Positions 23,952 through 33,456 of a DNA stretch of 64,000 nt are shown piece after piece. The DNA is from Methanomassiliicoccales archaeon PtaU1.Bin124 (GTDB lineage: Archaea > Thermoplasmatota > Thermoplasmata > Methanomassiliicoccales > UBA472). The first letter of the stretch is position 1. Each line of letters begins with the position of its first letter. The stretch is taken from assembly GCA_002067865.1 (NCBI GenBank), contig MVRC01000006.1, forward strand, positions 179,611-243,610. The letters are read 5' to 3'. The position numbers and the translations under genes were made by a program. The notes under the pieces are model-generated. The model saw only the letters and a program-made list of their open reading frames with translations. It made no database searches and was not told the DNA's origin.

Positions 23952-26588
23952 ATGAAGACGAAACGAGCGGCATCCTTCACCGGGCTTCCCGGCCTGGACA
24001 AGATCCTGAACGGCATCCGGCTAGGCGACAATGTCGTTCTCCAGGTCGACACCATCGACGACTACATCCAGTTCGTCAAACCGTTCTGCCATGAGGCCCG
24101 CCAGAAGAAGCGCACGCTGATCTATTTTCGATTCGCCGATCACGAGGTGGTGATCCCCGAATGCAACTGCGAGAACATCTTCGAGCTTCACCCGGAGCTG
24201 GGGTTCGAGAACTTCATCTCCGAGATCTTCGAGGTCATCGAACGATTCGGCAAAGGGGCGTTCTATGTGTTCGATTGCCTGTCGGAGCTGAGCGTCGACT
24301 GGTACAGCGACCGCATGCTGGGCAACTTCTTCATGCTGGCCTGCCCCTACCTCTATGATTATGACACGGTGGCCTACTTCGCCCTGATAAGGAACCGCCA
24401 TACCTCCTTCGCCATCGACGCCATCCACAACACCGCGCAGGTGGTGATCGATGTATATCGTGACGCCGACGACATCTATGTGCATCCCCTGAAGGTGGAC
24501 GGCAGGCAATCGAAGACGATGTACATGCTGCACCGCTGGGAGGGGGAGGAGTTCGTCCCTGTCCTGAACAGCGCCACGACCGCGGAGGTGCTCTCCTCGG
24601 TCCCCCAGCCATGGCTGGACTTCTCCATGCACCGGTACGACATCTGGGCCACCAGCTTCCTGCAGGCGCAGGAGATCGTGCAGACGGTCGGTTCATGCGA
24701 TGGCCCGACCCCGAAGGGCGGCATATTCTTCGACCAGATGATCCGCATGGCGGTCAGCCGGGACACCCGCCTGCTGAATCTGGTCAAGCAGTACTTCGAT
24801 TATTCCGACATCGTCGACATCGGCAAGCGGATGATCGGCACCGGCCTGATCGGCGGGAAATCTGTGGGCATGCTGCTGGCCAGGGCGATACTGCGGAAGA
24901 ACGACCCTGCCTTGGCGGGCCGATTGGAACCGCACGACTCGTTCTACATCGGCTCGGACGTCTTCTATTCCTACCTGGTGCAGAACAAGTGCTGGTGGAT
25001 CAGAAAGAAACTGAACGATCCCGAATCCGACCTTGTCCTGGACGAGGTGTCAAAGGAACGCATGCTCAACGGGAGGTTCCCCCAGGACATCGAGGACCAG
25101 TTCATCAAGATGCTGGAATATTTCGGACAGTCCCCGATCATCGTCCGCTCGTCCAGCCTGCTGGAGGACGCATACGGCAACGCGTTCTCCGGAAAGTATG
25201 AGAGCGTCTTCTGCGCCAACCAGGGAACGCCGCAGGAACGCCTGAAGAACTTCCTGGATGCCGTCAGGACGGTCTATACCAGCACGTTGAGCGAGGAGGC
25301 GCTGGCGTACCGGGCGCACTGGGGCCTTCTCGACAGGGACGAGCAGATGGCCATCCTGGTACAGCGCGTCTCCGGTTCCGTCCACGAGGACCGCTTCTTC
25401 CCCCAGATCGCCGGCGTGGGCGTATCCTTCAACCCCTACGTCTGGAACCAGGAGATCGACCCAAAGGCGGGCATGCTGCGCCTGGTATTCGGCCTGGGCA
25501 CGAGGGCGGTGGACCGGGTCGATGACGATTACACGCGCATCGTCGCGCTGAACGCCCCGCTGCGCAGGCCCGAGGCCAGTTCGGAGGACGTGAGGAAGTA
25601 TTGCCAGAAGAACGGGGACATCATCGACCTGGCCGGCAACACGTTGACCACCCGGGGTTTCCAGGAGATCGTGGAGGACCTGCCTGACTTCCCCATCGAG
25701 ATATTCGCGTCCAGGGACATGGCCGTGGAGAGGTGGGCGCAGGAGGCGGGCAGGGGCGAGGTGTTCTCCTGGATGCTCACCTTCGACGAGCTGCTCTCGA
25801 ACAGCGATTTCGTGAAGGACATGGGCAGGATGCTGAATGTGCTGGACCATGCGTACGATCACCCGGTCGACATCGAGTTCACCGCCAATTTCACCGACCT
25901 CGCCAGGTACAAGATCAATCTCCTGCAGTGCAGGCCGTTCCAGGCGAAGGGCAACATCCTTGGCGTGGAGGAACCGTTCTCGGTGCCGTCGGAAAGGACC
26001 ATCATGAGCTCCAGCGGTCCGGTCATCGGCAGCAATCTGGCCACGACCATCGACCGCATAATCTATGTCGTGCCGGAGGCGTTCGGGCAGATGAAGCTGG
26101 CCGACCGGTACGAGGTGGCCCGGCTGATCGGCAAGCTGAACCACCTCCAGAGCAGAAAGGAGAGGAGGACGACCCTCCTCATCGGTCCGGGGCGATGGGC
26201 CACCGCCGATCCGTTCCTGGGCGTGCCAGTTTCGTTCTCGGAGATCAACGAGGTCTCGGTCCTGTGCGAGGTCATGTCCATGCACGAAGGCCTGGTGCCG
26301 GAGGCGTCGCTGGGGACGCATTTCTTCAACGACCTGGTGGAGGCGAACATGCTCTACTGCGCAATCTACCCAACCAAAGAGGGGAACGTCCTTGACAAGG
26401 AGTTCCTCGCCGGTGCAAAGAACATGCTGGCCTCGCTCATCCCGGAAGCAAAGCCGTTCAGCTCGTCGGTGAAGGTGATCGACGGCTCCAATGTCAAGAA
26501 GGGTCTCCAGGTCTGCGTGAAATCCGATGTCATGAAGCAGAGGCTGATCTGTTATCTGGATCCGGTGGCCGAACCGTCAAGGAAATGA
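23952..26588 (+). CDS. Degenerate KaiC/RecA-like domain fused to PEP synthase-type ATP-binding domain
   Basis: An 878-residue protein. Residues 1-210 resemble a KaiC/GvpD-type RecA domain (TGLPGLDKILNGIRLGDNVVLQ, Walker B-like FYVFDCLSEL), but the P-loop Gly-Lys-Thr is gone, so this half probably does not hydrolyse ATP. Residues ~290-700 match the pyruvate,phosphate dikinase/PEP synthase ATP-grasp domain: GGKSVGMLLARAIL, SPIIVRSSSLLEDAYGNAFSGKYESVF and the NLLQCRPFQ end. No PEP-binding TIM barrel or central phosphohistidine motif (TCHAA-like) is visible, so it cannot be a full PEP synthase. It may phosphorylate an unknown acceptor. A TTG/ATG choice is not needed; ATG 23952 begins the RecA motif. 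Confidence 0.72.
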   Translation: MKTKRAASFTGLPGLDKILNGIRLGDNVVLQVDTIDDYIQFVKPFCHEARQKKRTLIYFRFADHEVVIPECNCENIFELHPELGFENFISEIFEVIERFGKGAFYVFDCLSELSVDWYSDRMLGNFFMLACPYLYDYDTVAYFALIRNRHTSFAIDAIHNTAQVVIDVYRDADDIYVHPLKVDGRQSKTMYMLHRWEGEEFVPVLNSATTAEVLSSVPQPWLDFSMHRYDIWATSFLQAQEIVQTVGSCDGPTPKGGIFFDQMIRMAVSRDTRLLNLVKQYFDYSDIVDIGKRMIGTGLIGGKSVGMLLARAILRKNDPALAGRLEPHDSFYIGSDVFYSYLVQNKCWWIRKKLNDPESDLVLDEVSKERMLNGRFPQDIEDQFIKMLEYFGQSPIIVRSSSLLEDAYGNAFSGKYESVFCANQGTPQERLKNFLDAVRTVYTSTLSEEALAYRAHWGLLDRDEQMAILVQRVSGSVHEDRFFPQIAGVGVSFNPYVWNQEIDPKAGMLRLVFGLGTRAVDRVDDDYTRIVALNAPLRRPEASSEDVRKYCQKNGDIIDLAGNTLTTRGFQEIVEDLPDFPIEIFASRDMAVERWAQEAGRGEVFSWMLTFDELLSNSDFVKDMGRMLNVLDHAYDHPVDIEFTANFTDLARYKINLLQCRPFQAKGNILGVEEPFSVPSERTIMSSSGPVIGSNLATTIDRIIYVVPEAFGQMKLADRYEVARLIGKLNHLQSRKERRTTLLIGPGRWATADPFLGVPVSFSEINEVSVLCEVMSMHEGLVPEASLGTHFFNDLVEANMLYCAIYPTKEGNVLDKEFLAGAKNMLASLIPEAKPFSSSVKVIDGSNVKKGLQVCVKSDVMKQRLICYLDPVAEPSRK

Positions 26589-26680
26589 ACATGGCCTGCG
26601 AAACGAAGTACCATTTCGACTAAATATGGGCCGGTGCTTTAACACCTATCCATACTCTTCTTAAAATCGGCGATGACATC

Positions 26681-28567
26681 ATGATCAACTACGGTCTGGG
26701 TATCGACACTGGCGGAACATATACGGACGCGGTCATCGTGGACCTAGGAAAGGTCCGACTTCTGGCCAAGTCCAAGGCCCGCACCACCCACAACGATCTC
26801 AGCATCGGCCTGGGGAACGCGGTGGACGGCGTGCTGGACGTCATCAGGGAGAGGTTCGAACCGAGCCTGGTCGGCGTCTCCACCACATTGGCCACCAACA
26901 CAGTTCTGGAAAAGAAATCCGGCAAGGTCGGGCTGATCGGCCTGGGCTGGAAACCGGAGGAATGCCAGGAGTTCGGTGCGGCCAAGCAGTTCTTCTTCTC
27001 CGGCGGCCACGATGTGCGCGGACGAATGGTCGCCTCGCTGGACCTGGAAGGGGTGAAGGGTGCGGTGGACGAGCTGGCCCAGAGCGTCGACTCCATTGTC
27101 GTTTCCGGCCTCTTCAGCGTGTACAACGCCCATCACGAGCTCGATGTCAAGATGCTGATCTCGGAGCGGTGCGACCTTCCGGTGGTCATGGGCCACGAGC
27201 TGACCGGAGAGCTGGGCATCCATGAGCGCACCGTCACGGCCATCCTGAACGCCGGTCTCATCCCCGTCCTCGACGACTTCCTGGCCAAGGTCCAGCAGAT
27301 CATGGCCGATCGGGAGATCAAGGCCCCCATCATGGTCTTCAAGGGCGACGGCACGCTGATGAACATCACCGCCGCAAGAAAGCGCCCGGTCGACACGCTC
27401 CTCTCTGGGCCGGCCGCCAGCGCCATGGGCGGTAAGCTGCTCTCTGGCAGGGACGACTGCATCGTCATCGACATGGGCGGAACCTCCACGGACATCGCCG
27501 TCATCGAGAACGGCAGGACCGTGGCGCTAGGCGGGGATTCAGAGGTCCGCGTGTCGAAGAAGAACGAGATATTGGTCGGCCCGTACCGGGTCACGCCGCT
27601 CTGCTTCGCCAGACAGATCTTCCCCAACATCGTGGAGAGGATGAGAGAGACCGGGGAAACGAGGTTCCTGATGGCCTCGCAGAAGGCCTGCCGCAACCTC
27701 TCTTCGTACGAGCAGCTGCTGTTCGACCGCCTCTGCTCCAGCGGCCCCCAGACGTTCAGCGAGCTCAAGGACACCTTCAAGGAGATGTACCTCATCGAAA
27801 AGCACGTCAGCACTCTGTGGAGCCAGGGGGCCATCGAAGGCATCGGCCTCACCCCGACCGACGTGCTCCATGCCGCCGGAATCTATGTCGACGGGGACAG
27901 GGCGGCGTCCGAGCTGGGCCTCAAGATATACTCCATCGCGCTCCAGACCGAACCCGATGAACTGCTGAGGCGGATCATGGCCAAGGTGTCGACCAACATC
28001 GCCAGGGAGCTCATCATCAAAGTGATATCCGACGAGCTGGGCGAACTGCCCTCCAACGATGTCATGGAAAAAATGATCGACGGCATGTGCAAGGGCCGCT
28101 CGTTCTCCAAGTTCGACCTCGACGTCCGGCTGAAGGACCCGGTGATCGGTCTCGGCGGACCGGCCAGCGCGTTCATCTCCCCCCTGGCGGGGATGATGGG
28201 CGCCGAGGTCATCATTCCAGACAACTTCGACGTCGGCAACGCCATCGGCGCGGTATGCGGTCAGGTGTCCGAGTTCGTGGACATCTTCGTCTATCCGCGC
28301 GACAATGGCTATGCGGTCTATTCGGTCTTCACCACGCCCATCTACTACACCTTCGCTTCCGACGCCATCGCCAAGGCGAAGGAGATGGCCTCGGTCCACG
28401 CGTTGGAAAGGGCGAAGGCCGCGGGCGGCCACGACCTTCATGTCGACATCGAGATGGAGGAGGAGAGGGAGGAGTCGAGGAGCGTGCTGGCCGAGGATTC
28501 GCTGCTGCAGGTGAGGGTCAGGGCCAGGGCGGTCGGGACCCCGCTCGAGGCCGATGATGAAGTGTAA
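26681..28567 (+). CDS. Hydantoinase/oxoprolinase family protein (HyuA-like)
   Basis: A 628-residue member of the hydantoinase A/5-oxoprolinase family. The ATP-binding ASKHA-like motifs are visible: YGLGIDTGGTYTDAVIVD at the N-terminus, STTLATNTVLEKKSGKVGLIG, and DCIVIDMGGTSTDIAVIENG near residue 260. The family performs ATP-dependent opening of cyclic amides such as hydantoins or oxoproline. No HyuB partner is adjacent. In methanogens, stand-alone HyuA-like proteins have no proven substrate. The start is the ATG at 26681, with a TATA-like CTTAAAATC 20-25 bp upstream that points to a short or absent leader. Confidence 0.82.
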   Translation: MINYGLGIDTGGTYTDAVIVDLGKVRLLAKSKARTTHNDLSIGLGNAVDGVLDVIRERFEPSLVGVSTTLATNTVLEKKSGKVGLIGLGWKPEECQEFGAAKQFFFSGGHDVRGRMVASLDLEGVKGAVDELAQSVDSIVVSGLFSVYNAHHELDVKMLISERCDLPVVMGHELTGELGIHERTVTAILNAGLIPVLDDFLAKVQQIMADREIKAPIMVFKGDGTLMNITAARKRPVDTLLSGPAASAMGGKLLSGRDDCIVIDMGGTSTDIAVIENGRTVALGGDSEVRVSKKNEILVGPYRVTPLCFARQIFPNIVERMRETGETRFLMASQKACRNLSSYEQLLFDRLCSSGPQTFSELKDTFKEMYLIEKHVSTLWSQGAIEGIGLTPTDVLHAAGIYVDGDRAASELGLKIYSIALQTEPDELLRRIMAKVSTNIARELIIKVISDELGELPSNDVMEKMIDGMCKGRSFSKFDLDVRLKDPVIGLGGPASAFISPLAGMMGAEVIIPDNFDVGNAIGAVCGQVSEFVDIFVYPRDNGYAVYSVFTTPIYYTFASDAIAKAKEMASVHALERAKAAGGHDLHVDIEMEEEREESRSVLAEDSLLQVRVRARAVGTPLEADDEV

Positions 28568-28587
28568 AAATTGACTTGGATCCCGTC

Positions 28588-29466
28588 CTATAACCGGTGG
28601 ACGATCACCAGTCTCCATTCCACGCCCATCAGCCCCACGGTCGTCCAGTAGCATTCCTTTTGCACCGTCTTGGTGGAGTTCAGGCTGATCAGATAGGAGT
28701 ATGTCCCGTATCCAGACGTCTCGTTGAGCATGCGGTAGCCGATGGCCTGTACCTCTGGGTAGGCGGCATAGTCCGGACCGTGCAGTATGTTCATGCCGAT
28801 CTGCGAGCCGTCCGTGTCGTAGATATCCTGGCCGTCGGTCTGCATGCACCAGAACGTGTAGTCGCTGGACGAGACCAGGCCGGATATCGTCTCGTTCATC
28901 AGGGCAGGCACGTAGAACAGCGCGCTCACCGCCCCAATGAACTGGCCATCGGTGTCGAAGACAGGGACGGAGAGAACGGCCCCTGGCAATCCTCCCTGAG
29001 GCGGTATGACCCCGCTCATCACCGGCATCTTCGTGCTGAGCAGCTTGTCGATGATCTCGAAGCCGCCCAGATCCATGCCCTCCAGGTAATGATAGGAGGA
29101 CGGCTCGGCGGCGATGACCTTGCCGGTCGTGTCATAGGTGACAATGTCCAGGAAGCAGGCGTCGGCCGCCAGCGATGCGTTCAGCTGTTCTCTGACGACG
29201 GTCCCGTTCAGCCCGACCGCGGAGATGTTGGCGCTGTTGCCGGCCATGAGGGACCCGATCCTCTGCAGCCCCTGCTGCACAGATATCTGCGCCTCGGTCA
29301 GAATGGCGTTCATCTCCAGATGCGTTGCGGCCGTCGTGTTATCGTTGCTCAGCCTAGAGTTGTCCGAAAGGACCAGCGCGGAGAACGCCAGGGAGACCAC
29401 CAGTGCCACTGCTAGGATGGCAAAGGACCATCTGGAGCGGGATGACATGAGCCCCCGAATCCGCAT
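28588..29466 (-). CDS. Membrane-anchored Cache-type sensor domain protein, copy 1
   Basis: A 292-residue protein with one N-terminal transmembrane helix (FAILAVALVVSLAFSALVL) and a long extracellular region of the dCache type (LSVPVFDTDGQFIGAVSALFYVP, TYDTTGKVIAAEPSSYHYLEG, IYDTDGSQIGMNIL). There is no cytoplasmic kinase, receiver or methyl-accepting domain, so it senses without an obvious output. It is a tandem paralogue of the next gene, with matching segments throughout. The in-frame ATG at 29448 (MSSRSRWSF) aligns better with its paralogue than the one at 29466. The 25-bp spacing to the upstream paralogue suggests one transcript. Confidence 0.72.
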   Translation of the reverse strand: MRIRGLMSSRSRWSFAILAVALVVSLAFSALVLSDNSRLSNDNTTAATHLEMNAILTEAQISVQQGLQRIGSLMAGNSANISAVGLNGTVVREQLNASLAADACFLDIVTYDTTGKVIAAEPSSYHYLEGMDLGGFEIIDKLLSTKMPVMSGVIPPQGGLPGAVLSVPVFDTDGQFIGAVSALFYVPALMNETISGLVSSSDYTFWCMQTDGQDIYDTDGSQIGMNILHGPDYAAYPEVQAIGYRMLNETSGYGTYSYLISLNSTKTVQKECYWTTVGLMGVEWRLVIVHRL

Positions 29467-29491
29467 CGCTGATATTCAATCCTAATGCCGT

Positions 29492-30379
29492 TCACAGCGG
29501 ATGCAGGAGGAACAACCTCCACTGCACCGTTTCCATCCCGATGGTCAGCCAGAGGCATTCCTTGCTGACGACCTGTTTCCCGCCGAGCTCGACCGTGAAT
29601 GTATAGGTACCATACCCGCTCCCCTCGTTCGCCGCTTTCTGCGCCACGGCCAGCAGCTGGGTGTAATTGGCGAAGGAAGGGTCTGTCAGGGTGTTCATGC
29701 CGATCTGCGAGGCGTCGGCGTCGAAGATGATCACACCATCCAGCTGCATCGCCATCCAGGTGTACTGGGTTCCGAAAGATATTGCCGATAGTGTGGAGTT
29801 CATTAGCTCGGCCAGATCGATCAGCGGGCTGACCGCGCCGATGAACACGCCATCACCATTGAACACCGGATATCCATATCCGGCCGCGCGCACGTGCTCC
29901 TTGGCCAGGAACGTGTCGCTCATGACCGGCGTCCGGTTCTGCAGCACCATCTTCGTCCAGGCATCGGTCAGCGTCACGCCCTCCAGATTCGAATAGGTGG
30001 AAGGTACCACGGCCTGGACCGTACCGTTGACGTCGTAGGTGAGGATGTCGATGATGAACCCGTTATGCGCCAGGGCGGCCCGCATCTTTTCCCTGGCATC
30101 GGTTCCGTTCAATCCGACCTGACCCAGTCCTGATGCAAGGTCTCTGGTGAGCGACCTGATCTCCAACATCTCCTTCTGCACGGCCGACTGCCCTTCGGCC
30201 AGCAACGAGCTCATCTCGACCTTGGTGGCCGACGCGGCATTATCGTTCCTCAGTTTGGAGTTGGAATCCAATTGGACGAACGAGACCGAGACCATGACGA
30301 TAAGAGCCACGGCCAAGATAGCGAACAGGAACTTGCTTCTCGAGACCATGCGGCCAGAATCGCGTTCATTCATATTCAA
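29492..30379 (-). CDS. Membrane-anchored Cache-type sensor domain protein, copy 2
   Basis: A 295-residue paralogue of the downstream gene, with the same plan: one N-terminal helix (FLFAILAVALIVMVSVSF) and a dCache ectodomain (GYPVFNGDGVFIGAVSPLIDLAELMNSTLS, IIFDADASQIGMNTLTDPSFANY). Both proteins end in a segment of the form GxxxVQWRL(F/V)(L/I)LHPL or IVHRL. No output domain is fused. They may pair with separate kinases or act as binding proteins. Divergence between copies suggests different ligands. Confidence 0.72.
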   Translation of the reverse strand: MNMNERDSGRMVSRSKFLFAILAVALIVMVSVSFVQLDSNSKLRNDNAASATKVEMSSLLAEGQSAVQKEMLEIRSLTRDLASGLGQVGLNGTDAREKMRAALAHNGFIIDILTYDVNGTVQAVVPSTYSNLEGVTLTDAWTKMVLQNRTPVMSDTFLAKEHVRAAGYGYPVFNGDGVFIGAVSPLIDLAELMNSTLSAISFGTQYTWMAMQLDGVIIFDADASQIGMNTLTDPSFANYTQLLAVAQKAANEGSGYGTYTFTVELGGKQVVSKECLWLTIGMETVQWRLFLLHPL

Positions 30380-30394
30380 AGATAATCCAGAAAT

Positions 30395-31081
30395 TCAGCC
30401 CAGCGCTTGTTGGATCATGCGGGACAACAGCTCCACATCAATGGCCGAGCCGCAATAGGAGCAATATCTCAGCCCACCATCGCCGGTCTTGCTGTCGATG
30501 GTGAGGGTGGCGCCGCACCCCTGGCAGCGGTACGGGACGGTCAAGCCTCCCATCTTCAACTGTTCGATGAGGCTGTTCAGATCGACGTTCACCTGCCGTA
30601 CGGTCGAGGTCCTGCCCCTCTCCCTGAGGTTCCTGGCCTTGTCCAGCAGGTTCAATCGTTCATATCCCATGGCCGCATCTTCATACCTTCCCGCCCTTTC
30701 CGCCCTGGTGGCTTCGTTCAGCACCGAGAGCGAGCCCTCATGGATCTCGTTCCAGCAGCTGTCGCATCTCAGACTGAAGCTGAAATTGAGGGGGGCGGCC
30801 GAAGACATCTGGGTGGGCATCGGAACCCGGTAGAAGTAGAGGTTCGTCAGGTTCAGCGTGCCGAACGAACCACAGATGGGGCAGCAGTTCCCCCAGCGGT
30901 TGATGATCGAGGCGGATGTGCTGTTGACGCGGTTCTGGTAACAGTCCAGGCACAGTCCTTCCATGTTATTGTTGACCATGCACCCTGGGCAGACGATCTT
31001 GGCACAATCGAGGCAGGTGGTGACCTGGAGGCTCATGCCGCTCCTGCCGCACCGCGTGCATCGCTTGACCAATAACGCCAT
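30395..31081 (-). CDS. Multi-zinc-ribbon protein
   Basis: A 228-residue protein with five or more CxxC-type metal sites: CTRCGRSG near the N-terminus, CLDCAKIVCPGC, CCPICGSFG, LRCDSCWNEIH, and a C-terminal pair YRCQGCGATL and RYCSYCGSAID. A helical segment between residues 130 and 165 carries TPR-like ARYEDAAMGYERL. It has no membrane segment. Such proteins often act as adaptors or chaperone-like factors in Thermoplasmatota, but the role is unknown. It is transcribed towards, and lies 15 bp from, the Cache pair, so co-expression is possible. Confidence 0.7.
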   Translation of the reverse strand: MALLVKRCTRCGRSGMSLQVTTCLDCAKIVCPGCMVNNNMEGLCLDCYQNRVNSTSASIINRWGNCCPICGSFGTLNLTNLYFYRVPMPTQMSSAAPLNFSFSLRCDSCWNEIHEGSLSVLNEATRAERAGRYEDAAMGYERLNLLDKARNLRERGRTSTVRQVNVDLNSLIEQLKMGGLTVPYRCQGCGATLTIDSKTGDGGLRYCSYCGSAIDVELLSRMIQQALG

Positions 31082-31233
31082 CGCTTTTGGAATTCAGGTT
31101 CCCATTATTAAAAAATTCAGATTAGATTTTGCATCCGTGCAAGTCATATGAAGGATATTTTTTATGCATTTGAAAATTCGATCGATCCCGTCCTTCAGAA
31201 TATTTTTAAATCATGCTAGCCGTCCTGGCACAC

Positions 31234-31707
31234 ATGCAATATCCATCCGGTAAGAGGCCTGTGGCGATCATGGCGCTGGCCATCGTGGAGGCGGTCTTCG
31301 GGCTGATGGGGGTCATCTCCGGCATCCTGCTGATCATCGAGCCGAACGGCACGCTCATCGGTTTCACCGAGGACATCAGACTGAAAGTACCGTTCCAGAC
31401 GTTCTTACCGGTGGGGCTGTTCCTGCTGTTGGTTTACGGCGTCGGCTCGTTCCTACTGGCCTATGGCACGTGGACCAGGAAGGAATTGTTCCTGGAGAAG
31501 GTCAGCCAGATTGGCGGAAGGCACTGGGCCTGGACCGGCGGCCTGCTCCTCATGGGCGTGCTCCTGCTCTGGCTTCTGGTAGAGGGTCAATTGATCGGAC
31601 TGGACTTCCCCGCCACGTACATGACGGTCCTGTTCGGCCTGATAATCATGGTTCTGCTGCTGATGCCATCGGTGCGCGATTTCCTCACCCCTCCAGATGA
31701 AAATTGA
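31234..31707 (+). CDS. Small four-helix membrane protein
   Basis: A 157-residue protein with about four transmembrane helices (IMALAIVEAVFGLMGVISGILLII, FLPVGLFLLLVYGVGSFLLAYG, WAWTGGLLLMGVLLLWLLVEG, YMTVLFGLIIMVLLLMPSV). No family is recognised. The ATG at 31234 is preferred over the one at 31213: a TATA-like ATTTTTAAAT at 31200-31209 would start the transcript within a few bases of 31234, giving a leaderless message. Confidence 0.65.
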   Translation: MQYPSGKRPVAIMALAIVEAVFGLMGVISGILLIIEPNGTLIGFTEDIRLKVPFQTFLPVGLFLLLVYGVGSFLLAYGTWTRKELFLEKVSQIGGRHWAWTGGLLLMGVLLLWLLVEGQLIGLDFPATYMTVLFGLIIMVLLLMPSVRDFLTPPDEN

Positions 31708-31861
31708 TTACGTTGTAAATCGAGGAAAACATCCAAGGGGGTCTGGAGCATCCCCTACACTTCTTCCCTTTCGTTCCGACCCCGTCCTTCTTCCTCATTC
31801 GCCACGTACCTCTTTCCTCACAAAGAATGAAAAGCTCGGACCCCCTGTCAGGGGCGTTAGG

Positions 31862-32926
31862 ATGAGGGAGATGAGAAGGCTCAGGAGATTGGACATCTCC
31901 TTCATTGTCATCGCATTGGTCTGCCTGGCCATCATCGCGCTCTATCTGCTGAAGAACATCAGCCTCGGTCTGGTCGGCTCGCTGGACTATGCCTTCGGCA
32001 TCGTCACGGTCGGTCTGGCGGTGCAAGGCGGATTGGCCCTCTGGACCCTGCGGGACGAGAGCCAGTTCCGGGGCAGATCGATCTTTCTCGTGTTCATAAT
32101 TGCGATTTCTTTGGCCTGGGTCATAGCGATCACGACCATCTCCATGGGCTGGCCTCTGAACATCGACCTGTTCAATCAGTGGTACATCACGAACGAATCG
32201 ATGTCGTCCGACCCGATGCTGATCGGCCTGGTCTGGCTCATCTGCTTCGGGGTCGGGGTGCTGTGGTTCCTCGGCCTGGTCGGGGCGGTCCGGCTTCTTT
32301 CCAGGATGGTACAGGTCTTCCTGCCCCGATATCTGCTCGACATCAAGAGCGTAAAGTTCGATAAAAAGGACGGATTGTTGAAATGGGCGGAATGCTGGGT
32401 CATCAGCTTCCCCAACATGCTCGAGCCGTCCTCCCTCCGCCTCGACCCGCAGGAGCAGAGCGGGAAGGAGAAGGTCGGCCTGTTCTTCCAGACCATCACC
32501 TGGCAGCTCGTCCTGGGCATGCTGCTGGCCATCTACATCAGCCTCAACCCGATGCTGCTCTCCGCCATGGACTTCAAGGAGACCATCAACCTGATCTACA
32601 TCCCCATCGGCATCCTGCCGCTGTTCATATTGCCCTGGGCCATACTGGACGGGCTGGGGGCCAAGGTGGCCGGAACGAGAAGGGACTTCTACCTGCATGA
32701 GGGCGCCAAGAAGAGGATGATGCAGACCATGATCACCTTCGGCACATTGCTGCTGATAATGCGCCTGGCGTTGATCCAGATCGACGTCGTGGTCATCCTG
32801 ATCAACTTCATCATCGTGGCCTTCCTGCTCCTCATCCTGTCGCTGATGGCCTCCTTCGCCTACTTCAACTACTTCGAGGAATGGCTCATCCAGGACCTTA
32901 AGGCCAGGTACGAGAAGGGGAATTGA
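31862..32926 (+). CDS. Polytopic membrane protein of unknown function
   Basis: A 354-residue protein with about eight hydrophobic segments. Examples are FIVIALVCLAIIALYLL, FGIVTVGLAVQGGLAL, IFLVFIIAISLAWVIAI, LIGLVWLICFGVGVLWFLGLVG and the C-terminal VVVILINFIIVAFLLLILSLMASFAYF. No signature of a transporter family is evident. The frame is open upstream to 31697, but the earlier part is low-complexity, proline-rich and overlaps the preceding gene. The ATG at 31862 (MREMRRLRRLD), a positive-inside N-terminus right before the first helix, is the better start. Confidence 0.65.
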   Translation: MREMRRLRRLDISFIVIALVCLAIIALYLLKNISLGLVGSLDYAFGIVTVGLAVQGGLALWTLRDESQFRGRSIFLVFIIAISLAWVIAITTISMGWPLNIDLFNQWYITNESMSSDPMLIGLVWLICFGVGVLWFLGLVGAVRLLSRMVQVFLPRYLLDIKSVKFDKKDGLLKWAECWVISFPNMLEPSSLRLDPQEQSGKEKVGLFFQTITWQLVLGMLLAIYISLNPMLLSAMDFKETINLIYIPIGILPLFILPWAILDGLGAKVAGTRRDFYLHEGAKKRMMQTMITFGTLLLIMRLALIQIDVVVILINFIIVAFLLLILSLMASFAYFNYFEEWLIQDLKARYEKGN

Positions 32927-32929
32927 GGC

Positions 32930-33394
32930 TCAATTCTTCAGAGCGCCTTCCCTGACCAGCAGCTTCTTCTTCGTGGCAGCGCCGCCGGCGGCAGAATAGT
33001 TGCCCAGGCCCCCTCCTGAAGGTACCACCCGGTGACAGGGGATTATGATCGGCACGAGATTGCTGGCGCATGCGCCCCCCACCGCCCTGGCCGCTCTCGG
33101 CCGGCCGATCACCTCGGCCACCTCGCCGTAGGTCATGGTCTTGCCCGGCGGGATGTCCCTCAACGCCTCCAGCACCATCATTTGAAAGTCGGTGCCCTGC
33201 AGCTTGACCGGAACGTCCTTGAGGTCATCCTTTCCAGTGGCCAGATGACGAACGACCCTGTCGAGGATGGGATGGTCCTTCTTGGCCTTGGCCGGCTCCT
33301 CGACCGTCAGCTCGGCCCTTCGCACCCTGCCTCTTTCTATGTCCAGCGAGACATAGAGCCCCAGCTCCTTGCTGTACTTCGCGTATAGTGTCAT
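32930..33394 (-). CDS. ogt: Methylated-DNA--protein-cysteine methyltransferase
   Basis: Repairs O6-alkylguanine by irreversible transfer of the alkyl group to its own cysteine. The active-site motif is IPCHRVV (Cys120), preceded by the helix-turn-helix region with PGKTMTYGEVAEVIGRPRAARAVGGA and followed by GGGLGNYSAAGGAATKKKLLVREGA. At 154 residues it is full length for the single-domain type. The start is the ATG at 33394, with GGAGGG upstream. It is 62 bp downstream of the flavodoxin gene on the same strand. Confidence 0.92.
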   Translation of the reverse strand: MTLYAKYSKELGLYVSLDIERGRVRRAELTVEEPAKAKKDHPILDRVVRHLATGKDDLKDVPVKLQGTDFQMMVLEALRDIPPGKTMTYGEVAEVIGRPRAARAVGGACASNLVPIIIPCHRVVPSGGGLGNYSAAGGAATKKKLLVREGALKN

Positions 33395-33456
33395 CTCGGT
33401 TCCCTCCGAACTTCGGCGCGGCCTCATCAAAGGGGACTTGGGTCGATGCCCAGGGT

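Noticed and set aside
25050..26321. 423-codon leftward frame opposite the KaiC/PEP-synthase gene
   Set aside because: GC-rich antisense shadow; the composition (rich in R, G, H, D) matches third-position bias of the sense gene.
27539..28849. 436-codon leftward frame opposite the hydantoinase gene
   Set aside because: Antisense shadow with biased composition and no domain.
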